DNA of 64,000 bases from Thermovenabulum gondwanense (GCF_001601575.1 NZ_LOHZ01000042.1:62001-126000), one strand, 5' to 3'. Shown: positions 39,914 to 48,778, counted from the stretch's first letter. Translations and numbers: made by a program. Notes: generated from the letters alone by a model not told the origin.

Positions 39914-40429
39914 TTAATTAGTTTCTGCATTTTTCCTGTTTTCATATTCATCTTTTAATTTTTCTATTGATTCCAATCCAAAATATTCAAGGCAATAATC
40001 AGTAATACCGTAAAGTATGGGCTTACCCGGTGCATCCAATCTATCAACTTCTTTTATCAATCCCTTTTCAATGAGGCTGTTTAGGGTCTTCTCTACATTT
40101 ACTCCTCTTATCATTTCAATTTCTGTTTTTGTAATAGGCTGCTTAAACATTATTATTGCAAGGGTTTCTAAAGCTGCTCTTTTTAACTTCACTTTTGTTT
40201 TTTGTTTAAATAATTTTTCAAGATATGGAAATACTTCAGGTTTAGTGGTAAGACGTATTTTTTCACCTATTATAGATAGAAATATGCCCCTGCTTATTTT
40301 TTCGTATTCCATTTTTAAATTTTCTATAGTATTAATTATTTCCTCTTGACTTATTCCCAGAGCATTTGAAATTTCCTTGATAGAAACAGGCTCTCCTGAA
40401 GAAAAGGCAATAGCTTCTATCACTGCCAT
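39914..40429 (-). CDS. scpB: segregation and condensation protein B
   Basis: A 171-aa protein with two winged-helix domains, read as KEISNALGISQEEIINTIENLK and ALETLAIIMFKQPITKTEIEMIRGVN. ScpB is the kleisin-binding subunit of the SMC-ScpAB complex that compacts and separates chromosomes. The ATG at 40429 shares bases with the scpA stop codon (TAATG) and follows GGAGAATTT. A start six codons earlier would lie inside scpA and lacks a good spacing. Confidence 0.94.
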   Translation of the reverse strand: MAVIEAIAFSSGEPVSIKEISNALGISQEEIINTIENLKMEYEKISRGIFLSIIGEKIRLTTKPEVFPYLEKLFKQKTKVKLKRAALETLAIIMFKQPITKTEIEMIRGVNVEKTLNSLIEKGLIKEVDRLDAPGKPILYGITDYCLEYFGLESIEKLKDEYENRKNAETN

Positions 40430-41196
40430 TAAAAATTCTCCATCCACCGATTTTCTCCCCTTATTTTTAAGAAAATATAAATATCATCAAAAGGTTTTTC
40501 TTGAATAATATCTATTTTATTCAACTTATACAACTCCAAAATCGCAAGAAATGTTACAATAATTTCCATTCTTGTGCAGGTTTTATTAAAAAGGTCTGCA
40601 AATACCGCTTTTTTCTTTTTAAAAATTTGTTTGTAGACATTTTTGATTTTTTGTTTTAATGGAATGCTGTCTTTCAATTCAAACTTTATTTCAAAATCTT
40701 TCTTATTTTTACTTTCCTTCATTAAAGAATAATAAATATTAATAATATCTTTTAACGTAATTTTTGGGAGGATAAATTCATCCTCCCAAAAATTACTAAA
40801 ATCTTCTGGCTTCCTTTTTATTAAAAGCATTTCTTTTTCTTCCCTTTCCCTCAAAAGAGAAGCAATTTCTTTATATTTTCTATACTCCAGTAACCTTTCT
40901 ACCAGCTCTGCTCTGGGATCTTCATCAATGGCAGAGCATATTTCCATCTGTGAATCAATGCTTTTTCTTGATTGAGGTAAAAGCATTTTGGATTTTATGC
41001 TTAAAAGAGTGGAAGCCATTAGTAAAAACTGGCTGGCAATTTCTATGTCCATATTTTCTAAATTATAAAGATAGGAAATATACTGTTCGGTAATTTCCGA
41101 TATAGGAATATCGTAAATATTTATTTTATTTTTTTCTATCAAATGTAAGAGAAGATCTAACGGCCCTTCAAAAGCATCCAATTTTACACTTATCAA
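40429..41196 (-). CDS. scpA: segregation and condensation protein A (kleisin)
   Basis: A 255-aa protein with the classic kleisin start VKLDAFEGPLDLLLHLIEKNKINIYDIPI near residue 4, and a C-terminal winged helix (MEIIVTFLAILELYKLNKIDIIQ). It bridges the two SMC heads. The start chosen is TTG at 41196, 6 nt after AAGGGTG; the GTG at 41205 overlaps that Shine-Dalgarno. It lies 18 nt after trpS and overlaps scpB. Confidence 0.93.
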   Translation of the reverse strand: MISVKLDAFEGPLDLLLHLIEKNKINIYDIPISEITEQYISYLYNLENMDIEIASQFLLMASTLLSIKSKMLLPQSRKSIDSQMEICSAIDEDPRAELVERLLEYRKYKEIASLLREREEKEMLLIKRKPEDFSNFWEDEFILPKITLKDIINIYYSLMKESKNKKDFEIKFELKDSIPLKQKIKNVYKQIFKKKKAVFADLFNKTCTRMEIIVTFLAILELYKLNKIDIIQEKPFDDIYIFLKIRGENRWMENF

Positions 41197-41214
41197 AGTT
41201 TTCACCCTTCGCTT

Positions 41215-42201
41215 TTATATCTTCATAGCTTCCCTTACCTCTTCAAGAGTTTTCGAAGCTACTTCCCTTGCTTTCTTCGCACCTGTATTTAGGATATCAT
41301 TAACCAATTCGGGATTTTTTTCTAAGGAAATTCTTCTTTCGCGAATGGGTTCCATAAACTTTACCAGCAGGTCCGCTAATCTCTTCTTGCATTCCACGCA
41401 GCCTATTTTAGCATTTTTACAGGATTCCTCCAGTTCTTTAACCCTTTCCTCTTCAGCAAAAACTTTATTAAAAGCGTATACCGTACAAATTTCCGGATGA
41501 CCCGGATCGGATTTTTTTATCCTTGCGGGGTCCGTAACCATCATCATTACCTTTTGACGTATTTCCTCAGGAGTAGCCGAAATTGCAATATAATTGTCGT
41601 AACTTTTGCTCATTTTCCTTCCATCAATACCCGGAAGAACCTTAGCTTCTGTATACAAAGCTTCAGGCTCGGGAAATACCGGCTTATAAAGATAATTAAA
41701 ACGACGTACAATTTCCCTTGCTAATTCTAAATGAGGGGCTTGATCTTCTCCCACAGGCACCAGGTCAGCTTTGTAAGCTAATATATCAGCGGTCATAAGA
41801 ACCGGATAGCCTAAAAATCCGTAAGTATTTATTTCCCTTCCCTCTAACTGCCGTAGCTGTTCTTTATAGGTAGGACACCTTTCCAGCCAGGAAAGTGGAG
41901 TTATCATGGAAAGTAATAGATGAAGTTCTGCATGTTCCTTTATTTGTGATTGAACAAAAATATTGCACTTTTCCGGGTCAAGTCCTACGCTCAGCCAATC
42001 AATTACCATTTCTCTTATATAGCCCTTTAAACCCGAGGTATCATTATATCCCGTCGTCAATGCATGCCAATCAACTATAGAATAAAAACATTCGTACTCA
42101 TCCTGAAGTTTGACCCAGTTCATTAAAGCTCCCATCATATTTCCTAAATGAAGCTTTGCAGTTGGTCTCATTCCACTCATTATTCTGTGATTTTTTGACA
42201 T
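41215..42201 (-). CDS. trpS: tryptophanyl-tRNA synthetase
   Basis: A 328-aa class I synthetase. The HIGH-like motif is KLHLGNMMGA near residue 17 and the KMSKS loop is GRKMSKSYDN near residue 192. It charges tRNA-Trp. The ATG at 42201 follows GGAGTG; a start 3 codons earlier overlaps the Shine-Dalgarno. No T-box or trp leader is visible in the 17-26 nt upstream, so it appears to be co-transcribed with the site-2 protease gene. Confidence 0.95.
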   Translation of the reverse strand: MSKNHRIMSGMRPTAKLHLGNMMGALMNWVKLQDEYECFYSIVDWHALTTGYNDTSGLKGYIREMVIDWLSVGLDPEKCNIFVQSQIKEHAELHLLLSMITPLSWLERCPTYKEQLRQLEGREINTYGFLGYPVLMTADILAYKADLVPVGEDQAPHLELAREIVRRFNYLYKPVFPEPEALYTEAKVLPGIDGRKMSKSYDNYIAISATPEEIRQKVMMMVTDPARIKKSDPGHPEICTVYAFNKVFAEEERVKELEESCKNAKIGCVECKKRLADLLVKFMEPIRERRISLEKNPELVNDILNTGAKKAREVASKTLEEVREAMKI

Positions 42202-42227
42202 TGCTATCACTCCTTAAAAATACTTAC

Positions 42228-42839
42228 TTAAATGAATATCCCGACCATTGTGGATAATAATTTGTAAACAAGGGATATCAATGGATTTAAAATAATGTCG
42301 ATTACATTAAAATATACAAGAAGAATAAGAATAAATGGACCGAATTGTTCTAACTTATAAAAAAATTCATTATTGGCGCCGGGCATTATCCCCATTAAAA
42401 TTTTGGAACCATCTAAAGGCGGGATGGGGATCAAATTAAAAACAGATAATATCAGATTATATGAAAACAAAACATATAAAAAACTTTCCAAAATTCCTTC
42501 TGTAATACCCAATTTTAATATAAAAAAACTTATAAAAGCAAGTAGAAAATTTGATAAGGGTCCCGCAAAAGCGACGGCAGTTAAACCCAATTTTCTATTT
42601 TTATAATAAAATGGATTAACCGGAACGGGCTTGGCCCATCCAAAACGAAATATCCACAACATCAAAAGCCCAATAGGGTCAAGATGGGCAAAAGGATTCA
42701 ACGTTAGCCTTCCACTCCATCGAGGTGTGGGATCACCAAACATTTGAGAAGTTATTGCGTGAGAATATTCATGAACCGTAATAGCAATTAACAGTGCAGG
42801 AATTCTTAACAACATTTCTGGACCAAAAAATGCTGGCAT
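42228..42839 (-). CDS. site-2 protease family membrane metallopeptidase (M50)
   Basis: A 203-aa protein with about five hydrophobic segments. The zinc motif HExxH is HEYSH (His23, Glu24, His27), and the third ligand is in PPLDGSKIL near residue 140. NPFAHLDPIG near residue 48 is also typical of this short YwhC-like group. It cleaves substrates within or next to the membrane; its target is unknown and a link to the SpoIVFB sporulation protease is only a relation by family. The ATG follows GAGAGGATG; an upstream TTG start would add eight residues. Confidence 0.88.
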   Translation of the reverse strand: MPAFFGPEMLLRIPALLIAITVHEYSHAITSQMFGDPTPRWSGRLTLNPFAHLDPIGLLMLWIFRFGWAKPVPVNPFYYKNRKLGLTAVAFAGPLSNFLLAFISFFILKLGITEGILESFLYVLFSYNLILSVFNLIPIPPLDGSKILMGIMPGANNEFFYKLEQFGPFILILLVYFNVIDIILNPLISLVYKLLSTMVGIFI

Positions 42840-42910
42840 AGAAAACATCCTCTCTATTGGCAAAAAATATTAATATTTATATAAGCATTATATCATATTT
42901 TTATGAAAAG

Positions 42911-42936
42911 AAAAAAGTGCGCTTCTGGCGCACCTT
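42911..42936 (-). terminator. intrinsic terminator of lysA
   Basis: On the minus strand GTGCGC/GCGCAC pairs with a short loop and is followed by six T, immediately after the lysA stop codon (42937). Confidence 0.85.
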
Positions 42937-44274
42937 TTAAACAGTATGTTCAAAAAATGATACCGTTTTACCCTTATCTTCAAATAATTCATTTTTGATT
43001 AAATCTTCATAGGTTTCTCTTTTTATTACCAGCCTTGCTTTTTTATTATAAATAAATACCACAGCAGGACGAGGAAGCATATTGTAATTGCTGGACATAG
43101 AATGATGATAGGCACCTGTTGAGAATACAGCGAGAATATCTCCCGGCTCCACTTTTGGAAGATTTATATCCCATATTAACATATCTCCTGACTCACAGCA
43201 TTTTCCCGCTATTGAAACAACTTCTTCTAAAGGTTTCGAAGCTTTATTGGCAATCACCGCTTCATATTTTGCATTATACAAAGCTGGTCTTATATTATCG
43301 CTCATTCCTCCATCTACGCTTACATATTTTCTAACCCCGGGGATATTTTTTATTGCCCCTACGGTATATAACGTCATTCCCGCCGGTCCTACAATGGCTC
43401 GTCCCGGTTCTATTAGTAGTTTTGGAAGTTTCAATCCATGTTCTTTTGCTTTTTCTCTAATCGAAAGAACTAACGCTTCAAGATATTCTTTTACGGGGAG
43501 GGGTTTATCATCTTTTGTATATTTAATGCCAAAGCCTCCGCCAAAATCCAGTTCTTCTATATCGTAATTAAACTCATCTTTAATAGTCTTTACGAGTTCC
43601 ATCATTATAATTCCGGCATCTTTAAAAGGTTGTGTTTCGAAAATTTGAGACCCAATATGACAATGAAGCCCTACAAGATTTACTGTCTTCATTTTTACAG
43701 CAGTCTTCACGGCTATTAACGCATGTCCATTTTCAAGCCCGAAGCCAAATTTAGAGTCAATTTGTCCTGTTTTTATATAATCATGAGTATGGGCTTCTAT
43801 ACCGGGGGTTATTCTCAGTAAAATATCCACCGTTTTTTTCATTTTCTTGCAAATATCATTAATCAATTCAATTTCGTAAAAATTATCTACAACAATCCTC
43901 CCTACGCCATATTGTATTGCCATTTTTAATTCCTGAAACGATTTATTATTTCCGTGAAAAAATATCCTGCTGGCAGGAAAATTGGCTTTTAAAGCTGTAT
44001 ACAATTCTCCCCCGGAAACTACATCCAGATAAAGGCCTTCCTCTTCTACAATTTTTGCCATGTTCATTGTCATAAAAGCTTTTCCAGCATAGATAACCCC
44101 ACTGTTCTCATATAAATTTGCTAATTCTTTTTTAAACTTCCTGCAATTTTCCCTTATTAATCCCTCATCAAAAACGTATAATGGTGTTCCAAAGGTACTT
44201 GCAAGTTCTACCGCATCCACACCTGCAATTTCTAAATGTCCCTTTTCATTAATAGAAAGATTTTCATGAAGCAT
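42937..44274 (-). CDS. lysA: diaminopimelate decarboxylase
   Basis: A 445-aa fold-type III PLP enzyme, the last step of lysine synthesis. The PLP lysine is in YAGKAFM near residue 65, followed by HGNNKS, GGGFGIKY and the active-site cysteine region KCCESGDML near residue 355. It is the only gene behind the lysine riboswitch, so it is turned off when lysine is plentiful. The ATG follows AGGGGAGG. It has its own terminator and is separated from the downstream trpS-scp genes. Confidence 0.95.
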   Translation of the reverse strand: MLHENLSINEKGHLEIAGVDAVELASTFGTPLYVFDEGLIRENCRKFKKELANLYENSGVIYAGKAFMTMNMAKIVEEEGLYLDVVSGGELYTALKANFPASRIFFHGNNKSFQELKMAIQYGVGRIVVDNFYEIELINDICKKMKKTVDILLRITPGIEAHTHDYIKTGQIDSKFGFGLENGHALIAVKTAVKMKTVNLVGLHCHIGSQIFETQPFKDAGIIMMELVKTIKDEFNYDIEELDFGGGFGIKYTKDDKPLPVKEYLEALVLSIREKAKEHGLKLPKLLIEPGRAIVGPAGMTLYTVGAIKNIPGVRKYVSVDGGMSDNIRPALYNAKYEAVIANKASKPLEEVVSIAGKCCESGDMLIWDINLPKVEPGDILAVFSTGAYHHSMSSNYNMLPRPAVVFIYNKKARLVIKRETYEDLIKNELFEDKGKTVSFFEHTV

Positions 44275-44332
44275 AAATAATCCTCCCCTTTTAGATTTTT
44301 TTTGTTTTTCGGGGAGATATTTGCCAATTAAT

Positions 44333-44368
44333 AAAAAAAGACACCCGGTGTATTTGCCGGCTGTCTTT
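44333..44368 (-). terminator. riboswitch-controlled terminator upstream of lysA
   Basis: On the minus strand AAAGACAGCCGG pairs with CCGGGTGTCTTT (one bulge/mismatch) around an 8-nt loop, followed by a T run. Its 5' arm and loop include GGCAAATAC, which can pair instead with GTATTTGCC about 25 nt upstream, giving an antiterminator. Confidence 0.8.
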
Positions 44369-44444
44369 CGTACGAAAACAAGGCAAATACCCCACTCTCC
44401 CCGAATTTGAAGTAGCGCTCCACCAAAAAACTGGGGGTTTTTTG

Positions 44445-44612
44445 GTGACAGTCCTATACCTATTCGGCATAGGCCCAGTACAACCTATCCGGAATATAGG
44501 CTGTACTTCGGCGGTAGCCCCTTTCCTTTTACGCCATCGGCTTTCCGTGCCTTTTGTAAAAGTACTATTGACTTACCGCGCCTCTACCTCAACTCATATC
44601 GAGATGAGGTAT
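44445..44612 (-). ncRNA. lysine riboswitch (L box) aptamer
   Basis: The minus strand carries the conserved L-box segments in order: GAGGTAGAGGCGCGG, AGTA, a hairpin around GGCACGG...GCC, AAAGGAAAGGGGCTACCGCCGAAG, GTACTGGGCC and the closing GGACTGTCA. It sits between a sigma-A promoter and the lysA terminator. Lysine binding should favour the terminator and repress lysA. A separate 11-bp hairpin (CACCAAAAAAC/GTTTTTTGGTG, 44420-44446) follows directly. Confidence 0.92.
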
Positions 44613-44630
44613 TAATATTCATTTTTTATA

Positions 44631-44659
44631 TATTAACATGATAAATTATTCGCTGTCAA
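44631..44659 (-). promoter_or_regulatory. sigma-A promoter of lysA
   Basis: Minus strand: TTGACA (44654-44659), 17 bp, TTAATA (44631-44636). The -35 overlaps the stop codon of the AI-2E transporter gene. Start of transcription near 44624, just ahead of the riboswitch. Confidence 0.75.
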
Positions 44660-45696
44660 TAAAATTTTTTATTATATGAGTTTATCAAAAGCTTTAGAAC
44701 AGCAGCCATTGGAATCGAAAGAATTAGACCCCATATCCCAAAAAAAGTACCTCCTACCATTAGAGAAAATATAACGGTTAATGGATGGAGGTTAAGATTT
44801 TCTCCCATTATCCAGGGAGAAATAATCCCACTCTCTACTTGCTGAATAATAAATAAAGATAATAAAACCCAGGGTATTTTTTGAGGACATTTCATTAAAG
44901 CAATTATAACCGCTGGTAAAGCTCCTATTATTGGTCCAAAATATGGTATTATGTTTGTCACTCCTGCCAAAATTCCTATTAAAAGAGCAAATTCAATTTT
45001 AAAAATATACAATATTAAAGTTGTTAATACTCCGATAAAGAAACACACTATTAGTTGCCCTCTAATATATTTTCCTAAAGCAAAGTCAATTTTATTTAAA
45101 AAGGGAAATATCAATAACCTGTATTTTTCAGGTAAAATATCTTCAATGTTTTTCTTTATTTTCTTGAAATCTTTCAGTAAATAAAATCCTATAATAGGTC
45201 CTAATATTATCGAGCTGAAAAAGCTCGAAATTCCATGAATTAACAGGTTTACGGTGTTTTGCAAAAATAGTGCTAACCCTGATTCAAGTTTAAATATTTG
45301 TCCTTCTATTGTGCTTTTAATATTTGAAGGGATACTATCTCCCAGGCTAACTCTAATTGTATTAATAAAATTATCCACAATTTTTGAATATATAGGTAAT
45401 AATTCTACTATTTTATTTATTTCATTTATCATAACCGGGATTATGTAAAATAATGTCACGATGCTATATCCTATTAAAATAAAATAAATTATAGAAATTG
45501 CTACCGTTCTATGTAAGCCTTTCTTCCCGAGATAATCAACCACCGGATTTAATATATAAGCAATAATCCCCCCGATAAAAAATGGTAAAATTATTGATTT
45601 TATTTTTTTGCGATAAATAAATATTATAAAAACTCCTACTATGATTGGAATATAGTAAAATAATTTTTTACTATTAAATTTTAATATATTATTAAC
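44656..45696 (-). CDS. AI-2E family transporter, 5' end apparently frameshifted
   Basis: An AI-2E/PerM-type integral membrane protein, with several hydrophobic segments and the family's C-terminal IPYFGPIIGALPAVIIAL and IMGENLNLHPLTVIFSLMVGG. The first usable start by rule is GTG at 45543 (295 aa), but the same frame stays open to 45718 and encodes LFYYIPIIVGVFIIF and IILPFFIGGIIAYILNP, the expected first membrane helices. No ATG, GTG or TTG lies in that part. An ATG at 45719-45721 is one base out of frame; removing one C from the run of five at 45705-45709 would join it. The true gene therefore probably starts near 45721. Confidence 0.75.
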   Translation of the reverse strand, partial: VNNILKFNSKKLFYYIPIIVGVFIIFIYRKKIKSIILPFFIGGIIAYILNPVVDYLGKKGLHRTVAISIIYFILIGYSIVTLFYIIPVMINEINKIVELLPIYSKIVDNFINTIRVSLGDSIPSNIKSTIEGQIFKLESGLALFLQNTVNLLIHGISSFFSSIILGPIIGFYLLKDFKKIKKNIEDILPEKYRLLIFPFLNKIDFALGKYIRGQLIVCFFIGVLTTLILYIFKIEFALLIGILAGVTNIIPYFGPIIGALPAVIIALMKCPQKIPWVLLSLFIIQQVESGIISPWIMGENLNLHPLTVIFSLMVGGTFFGIWGLILSIPMAAVLKLLINSYNKKFY

Positions 45697-45731
45697 TTTT
45701 GTTTCCCCCTTGCTTACTCATTTATATTAAT

Positions 45732-45908
45732 TTAAATTTCTGCAGTACATAATTTTTCCATGTATGGTATAAGGGATCCATCATCGGCTACTTCGTAAAC
45801 TACAATTTTGTTATTATTCACCGAAAATTCCATTAAACATTCCCAGCAAAAATATTGATTAGTGCCTACCTTTCCGATCTCATTTTTGCCACATATTGGG
45901 CAGTTCAT
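45732..45908 (-). CDS. small zinc-ribbon protein
   Basis: A 58-aa protein with two cysteine pairs, CPICGKNEIG near residue 3 and CWECLMEF near residue 21, spaced as a zinc ribbon. The rest (VVYEVADDGSLIPYMEKL) is a short alpha/beta tail. The ATG at 45908 follows GGAAGGTG; a TTG 5 codons earlier overlaps the Shine-Dalgarno. It lies just upstream of the AI-2E transporter and may be co-transcribed. Function unknown. Confidence 0.65.
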   Translation of the reverse strand: MNCPICGKNEIGKVGTNQYFCWECLMEFSVNNNKIVVYEVADDGSLIPYMEKLCTAEI

Positions 45909-45969
45909 AACATCACCTTCCAAAATTTATCTTTTTTATTATTTTCCCCAGAATTTATTTTTTATTCAT

Positions 45970-46003
45970 AAAAAAAGAACCTGTTTACTGTCAGGTTCTT
46001 TTC
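45970..46003 (-). terminator. intrinsic terminator after mnmA
   Basis: Stem AAGAACCTG/CAGGTTCTT with an 8-nt loop; T runs on both sides make it usable in either direction. It closes the isc-mnmA transcript. Confidence 0.82.
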
Positions 46004-46028
46004 CTTTTTAATATTATTTTTTTAATTG

Positions 46029-47105
46029 TTATTCTATTATGCCACCACCTACCACCACATCTTCTTCATAAAATACAGCAGATTGCCCGGGAGTGATAGA
46101 TTTTTGGGGTTCATCAAAAACTACTTTTACCCTTCCATCCTCTAATGGATAAATAATTCCCGGTTTTTCATCAAAGTTGTATCTTATTTTTATATTAACT
46201 TTCTTTTCCCATTGCAGTTTTTCAATTGAAATCCAGTTTAAATTATTAACAGTAAACTCCTTTTGATAAAGCTCTTCTTCACCTCCAACCACGATAGAAT
46301 TATTTTCAGGATTTATTCTAACTACATAAAGAGGTCTATTTGAGGATATACCCAAACCCCGTCTTTGACCAATGGTATAAAAAGCTATACCTTTATGTTT
46401 TCCCAATATATTACCTTTTGTATCTATAAAATACCCGGGTTTTATTTTATCCGGTACCCTATTTTTTACAAACTCCTTGTAATCCCCATCAACAAAACAA
46501 ATCTCCTGGCTTTCCTGCTTTTGCGCAACTGGAAGCCCCGCTTTTTGCGCAATATGTCTAATTTCACTTTTTGTGTAATCACCAAGAGGGAATATAATAT
46601 GTTCTAACTCAAATTGAGTTAAATTATAAAGGGCATATGATTGATCCTTATTCCTATCCCTTCCTTTTTTTAGTAAAAACCTTTTACTTTTTTTATCATA
46701 TTCAACTTTTGCGTAATGACCTGTAGCAAGATAAAAAGAATCCATTTCTAATGCTTTTTTTAAAAGTAGATCAAATTTCATTACTTTATTACAAACGATA
46801 CATGGATTTGGAGTTTTACCCGATACATATTCTGACAAAAAATAATCTATCACATTTTTTTTGAAATCTTCTTTAAAATTTACCACATAATAAGGAATAT
46901 CCAACTTATCGGCAACTTTCCTTGCATCGTAAACTGCAGCTATTGAGCAACAACCGCCTTCCTTTAATATATAATCATTATCGGGGTCCTGCCATATTTG
47001 CATTGTAATTCCAATAACTTCATACCCTTTTTCTTTTAAAAGGTATGCTGCAGTAGAGCTATCCACTCCACCGCTCATGGCAACTACAACCTTATTTTTA
47101 TTCAT
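46029..47105 (-). CDS. mnmA: tRNA-specific 2-thiouridylase MnmA
   Basis: A 358-aa enzyme that puts sulfur on wobble uridine of tRNA-Lys, Glu and Gln. The P-loop is MSGGVDSSTAAYLL near residue 10; the two catalytic cysteines are in NPCIVCNKVMKF near residue 100 and QEICFVDG near residue 198. Sulfur should come from the IscS-type desulfurase encoded in the same operon. It lies 3 nt after iscU and ends in a terminator. Confidence 0.95.
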   Translation of the reverse strand: MNKNKVVVAMSGGVDSSTAAYLLKEKGYEVIGITMQIWQDPDNDYILKEGGCCSIAAVYDARKVADKLDIPYYVVNFKEDFKKNVIDYFLSEYVSGKTPNPCIVCNKVMKFDLLLKKALEMDSFYLATGHYAKVEYDKKSKRFLLKKGRDRNKDQSYALYNLTQFELEHIIFPLGDYTKSEIRHIAQKAGLPVAQKQESQEICFVDGDYKEFVKNRVPDKIKPGYFIDTKGNILGKHKGIAFYTIGQRRGLGISSNRPLYVVRINPENNSIVVGGEEELYQKEFTVNNLNWISIEKLQWEKKVNIKIRYNFDEKPGIIYPLEDGRVKVVFDEPQKSITPGQSAVFYEEDVVVGGGIIE

Positions 47106-47108
47106 ATA

Positions 47109-47495
47109 TTATTCCCTGCCCGATTTTTCAGCTTTTTTTCTCTCGTAATCCTTTATTGCAGCGTGAAGGGCATCAGCAGCAAGATTTGAACAGTGCATTT
47201 TTATTGGGGGAAGTCCACCCAGAGCTTCTGCCACCGCTTTATTTGTAACTTGTAAAGCCTCTTCCAACGTTTTGCCTTTTACCATTTCTGTTACCATGCT
47301 GCTGGTCGCAATAGCAGCTCCGCAACCAAAAGTTTTAAATTTTATATCTTCGATAATATTATTTTTTACTTTAATATATATTTTCATCATATCGCCGCAT
47401 ACCGGGTTTCCAACTTCACCTATTCCATCAGCATCGGGTATTTCACCCACATTTCTCGGATTGGTAAAATGATCCATTACCTTTTCGTTATACAT
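47109..47495 (-). CDS. iscU: Fe-S cluster assembly scaffold IscU/NifU
   Basis: A 128-aa scaffold with the three cluster cysteines: Cys33 in NPVCGDMM, one near 58 in FGCGAAIA and one near 101 in MHCSNLA. The Asp in CGD is the usual stabilising residue. It builds [2Fe-2S] or [4Fe-4S] clusters using sulfur from IscS. It lies 39 nt after iscS and 3 nt before mnmA. No hscA, hscB or ferredoxin follows, so this is the minimal clostridial set. Confidence 0.94.
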   Translation of the reverse strand: MYNEKVMDHFTNPRNVGEIPDADGIGEVGNPVCGDMMKIYIKVKNNIIEDIKFKTFGCGAAIATSSMVTEMVKGKTLEEALQVTNKAVAEALGGLPPIKMHCSNLAADALHAAIKDYERKKAEKSGRE

Positions 47496-47534
47496 TCAAA
47501 CTTTCCCCTTTCAAACTTTACAGATTATCTTTAC

Positions 47535-48707
47535 TTATTTCTTCTGATTGTACAGCGGAGACATTTGTCTCAATTTCTCTACAATTTCTTTAATCGCGTC
47601 AACCACATAATCAATTTCTTCTTCAGTATTATCTCTTCCAAGGGTAAGCCTCAACGACCCATGAGCAATTTCATGCGGAAGACCGATTGCTAAAAGTACA
47701 TGGGAAGGTTCCAAAGAACCCGATGTGCAAGCTGAACCGCTGGAAGCACAGATCCCTTTTAGATCCAGGTTCAGAAGTAACGACTCACCCTCAATATATT
47801 TAAAACATAGGTTTACATTATGCGGCAATCTATCTACTGGATGGCCATTTAAAATAACATCTGAAATATTCTCCATAATACCTTTTATTAATTTATCTCT
47901 GAGGTAAGATAGCTTTTTTTGTTGCTCTTCTAATTCCGAGGCAATAAGCTCAGCAGCTTTTCCAAATCCCACAATGCCAGAGACATTCTCCGTTCCGGCT
48001 CTTTTTCCAAATTCCTGGCCTCCACCCGTCATAAAAGATTGGATTTTGGTCCCTTTCTTTATATAGAGTGCGCCAACACCCTTAGGACCGTATATTTTAT
48101 GGGAAGAAATACTCAATAGATCTACGTTTAATTTATTTACATCCACAGGTATCTTCCCAACCGTTTGCACTGCATCGGTATGGAAGTAAATTTTTCTATC
48201 CAAATTCTTTAATACTTGCCCAATCTCTTCAATCGGTTCTATTGTTCCAATTTCATTATTTGCATGCATTATCGATATTAATATTGTTTTATCATTAATA
48301 GCATTAATTACATCTTCAACCCTGACCCTTCCATATTTATCTACCGGAAGATAAGTAACTTTGAAACCTTTTTTTTCTAAATCTTCACAGGTATGAAGAA
48401 CTGCATGATGCTCGATAGCTGTTGTTATAATGTGATTACCTTTTTCCTTATTGGCGTAAGCTATTCCCCGTAAGGCCCAGTTATCCGCTTCCGTTCCACC
48501 CGATGTAAAATAAACTTCTTTCGGATCCGCTCCGATTAATGCGGCTACCTTTTCTCTCGCTTCCTCTACAGCCTTTCTTGCTTCTCTGCCATAGGAATAA
48601 ACCGTAGAAGCATTGCCAAACTTTTCAGTAAAATAGGGTAGCATAGCCTCTACAACTTCTTTTCTTACAGGTGTCGTCCCTGCATGATCCATATATATTC
48701 TCTTCAT
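47535..48707 (-). CDS. iscS: cysteine desulfurase (IscS/NifS family)
   Basis: A 390-aa PLP enzyme. Motifs are MDHAGTTPVRKEV at the start, HHAVLHTCEDLEKKG near residue 104, the PLP lysine in SISSHKIYGPKG near residue 202 and the mobile catalytic-loop cysteine in CASSGSACTSG near residue 325. It removes sulfur from cysteine for the scaffold and for MnmA. The ATG at 48707 follows GGGAGATG; a start five codons earlier overlaps the Shine-Dalgarno. A sigma-A promoter with a perfect palindrome lies upstream. Confidence 0.94.
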   Translation of the reverse strand: MKRIYMDHAGTTPVRKEVVEAMLPYFTEKFGNASTVYSYGREARKAVEEAREKVAALIGADPKEVYFTSGGTEADNWALRGIAYANKEKGNHIITTAIEHHAVLHTCEDLEKKGFKVTYLPVDKYGRVRVEDVINAINDKTILISIMHANNEIGTIEPIEEIGQVLKNLDRKIYFHTDAVQTVGKIPVDVNKLNVDLLSISSHKIYGPKGVGALYIKKGTKIQSFMTGGGQEFGKRAGTENVSGIVGFGKAAELIASELEEQQKKLSYLRDKLIKGIMENISDVILNGHPVDRLPHNVNLCFKYIEGESLLLNLDLKGICASSGSACTSGSLEPSHVLLAIGLPHEIAHGSLRLTLGRDNTEEEIDYVVDAIKEIVEKLRQMSPLYNQKK

Positions 48708-48778
48708 ATGTTCATCTCCCATCCTTTTGATAAATTTTTTAAACTAAAATTATATTTCCACATTTTATTTTGCATAAT

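Noticed and set aside
42864-42906. T-box or trp leader for trpS
   Set aside because: The gaps before the site-2 protease and trpS genes are far too short for a T-box, and no T-box sequence is visible.
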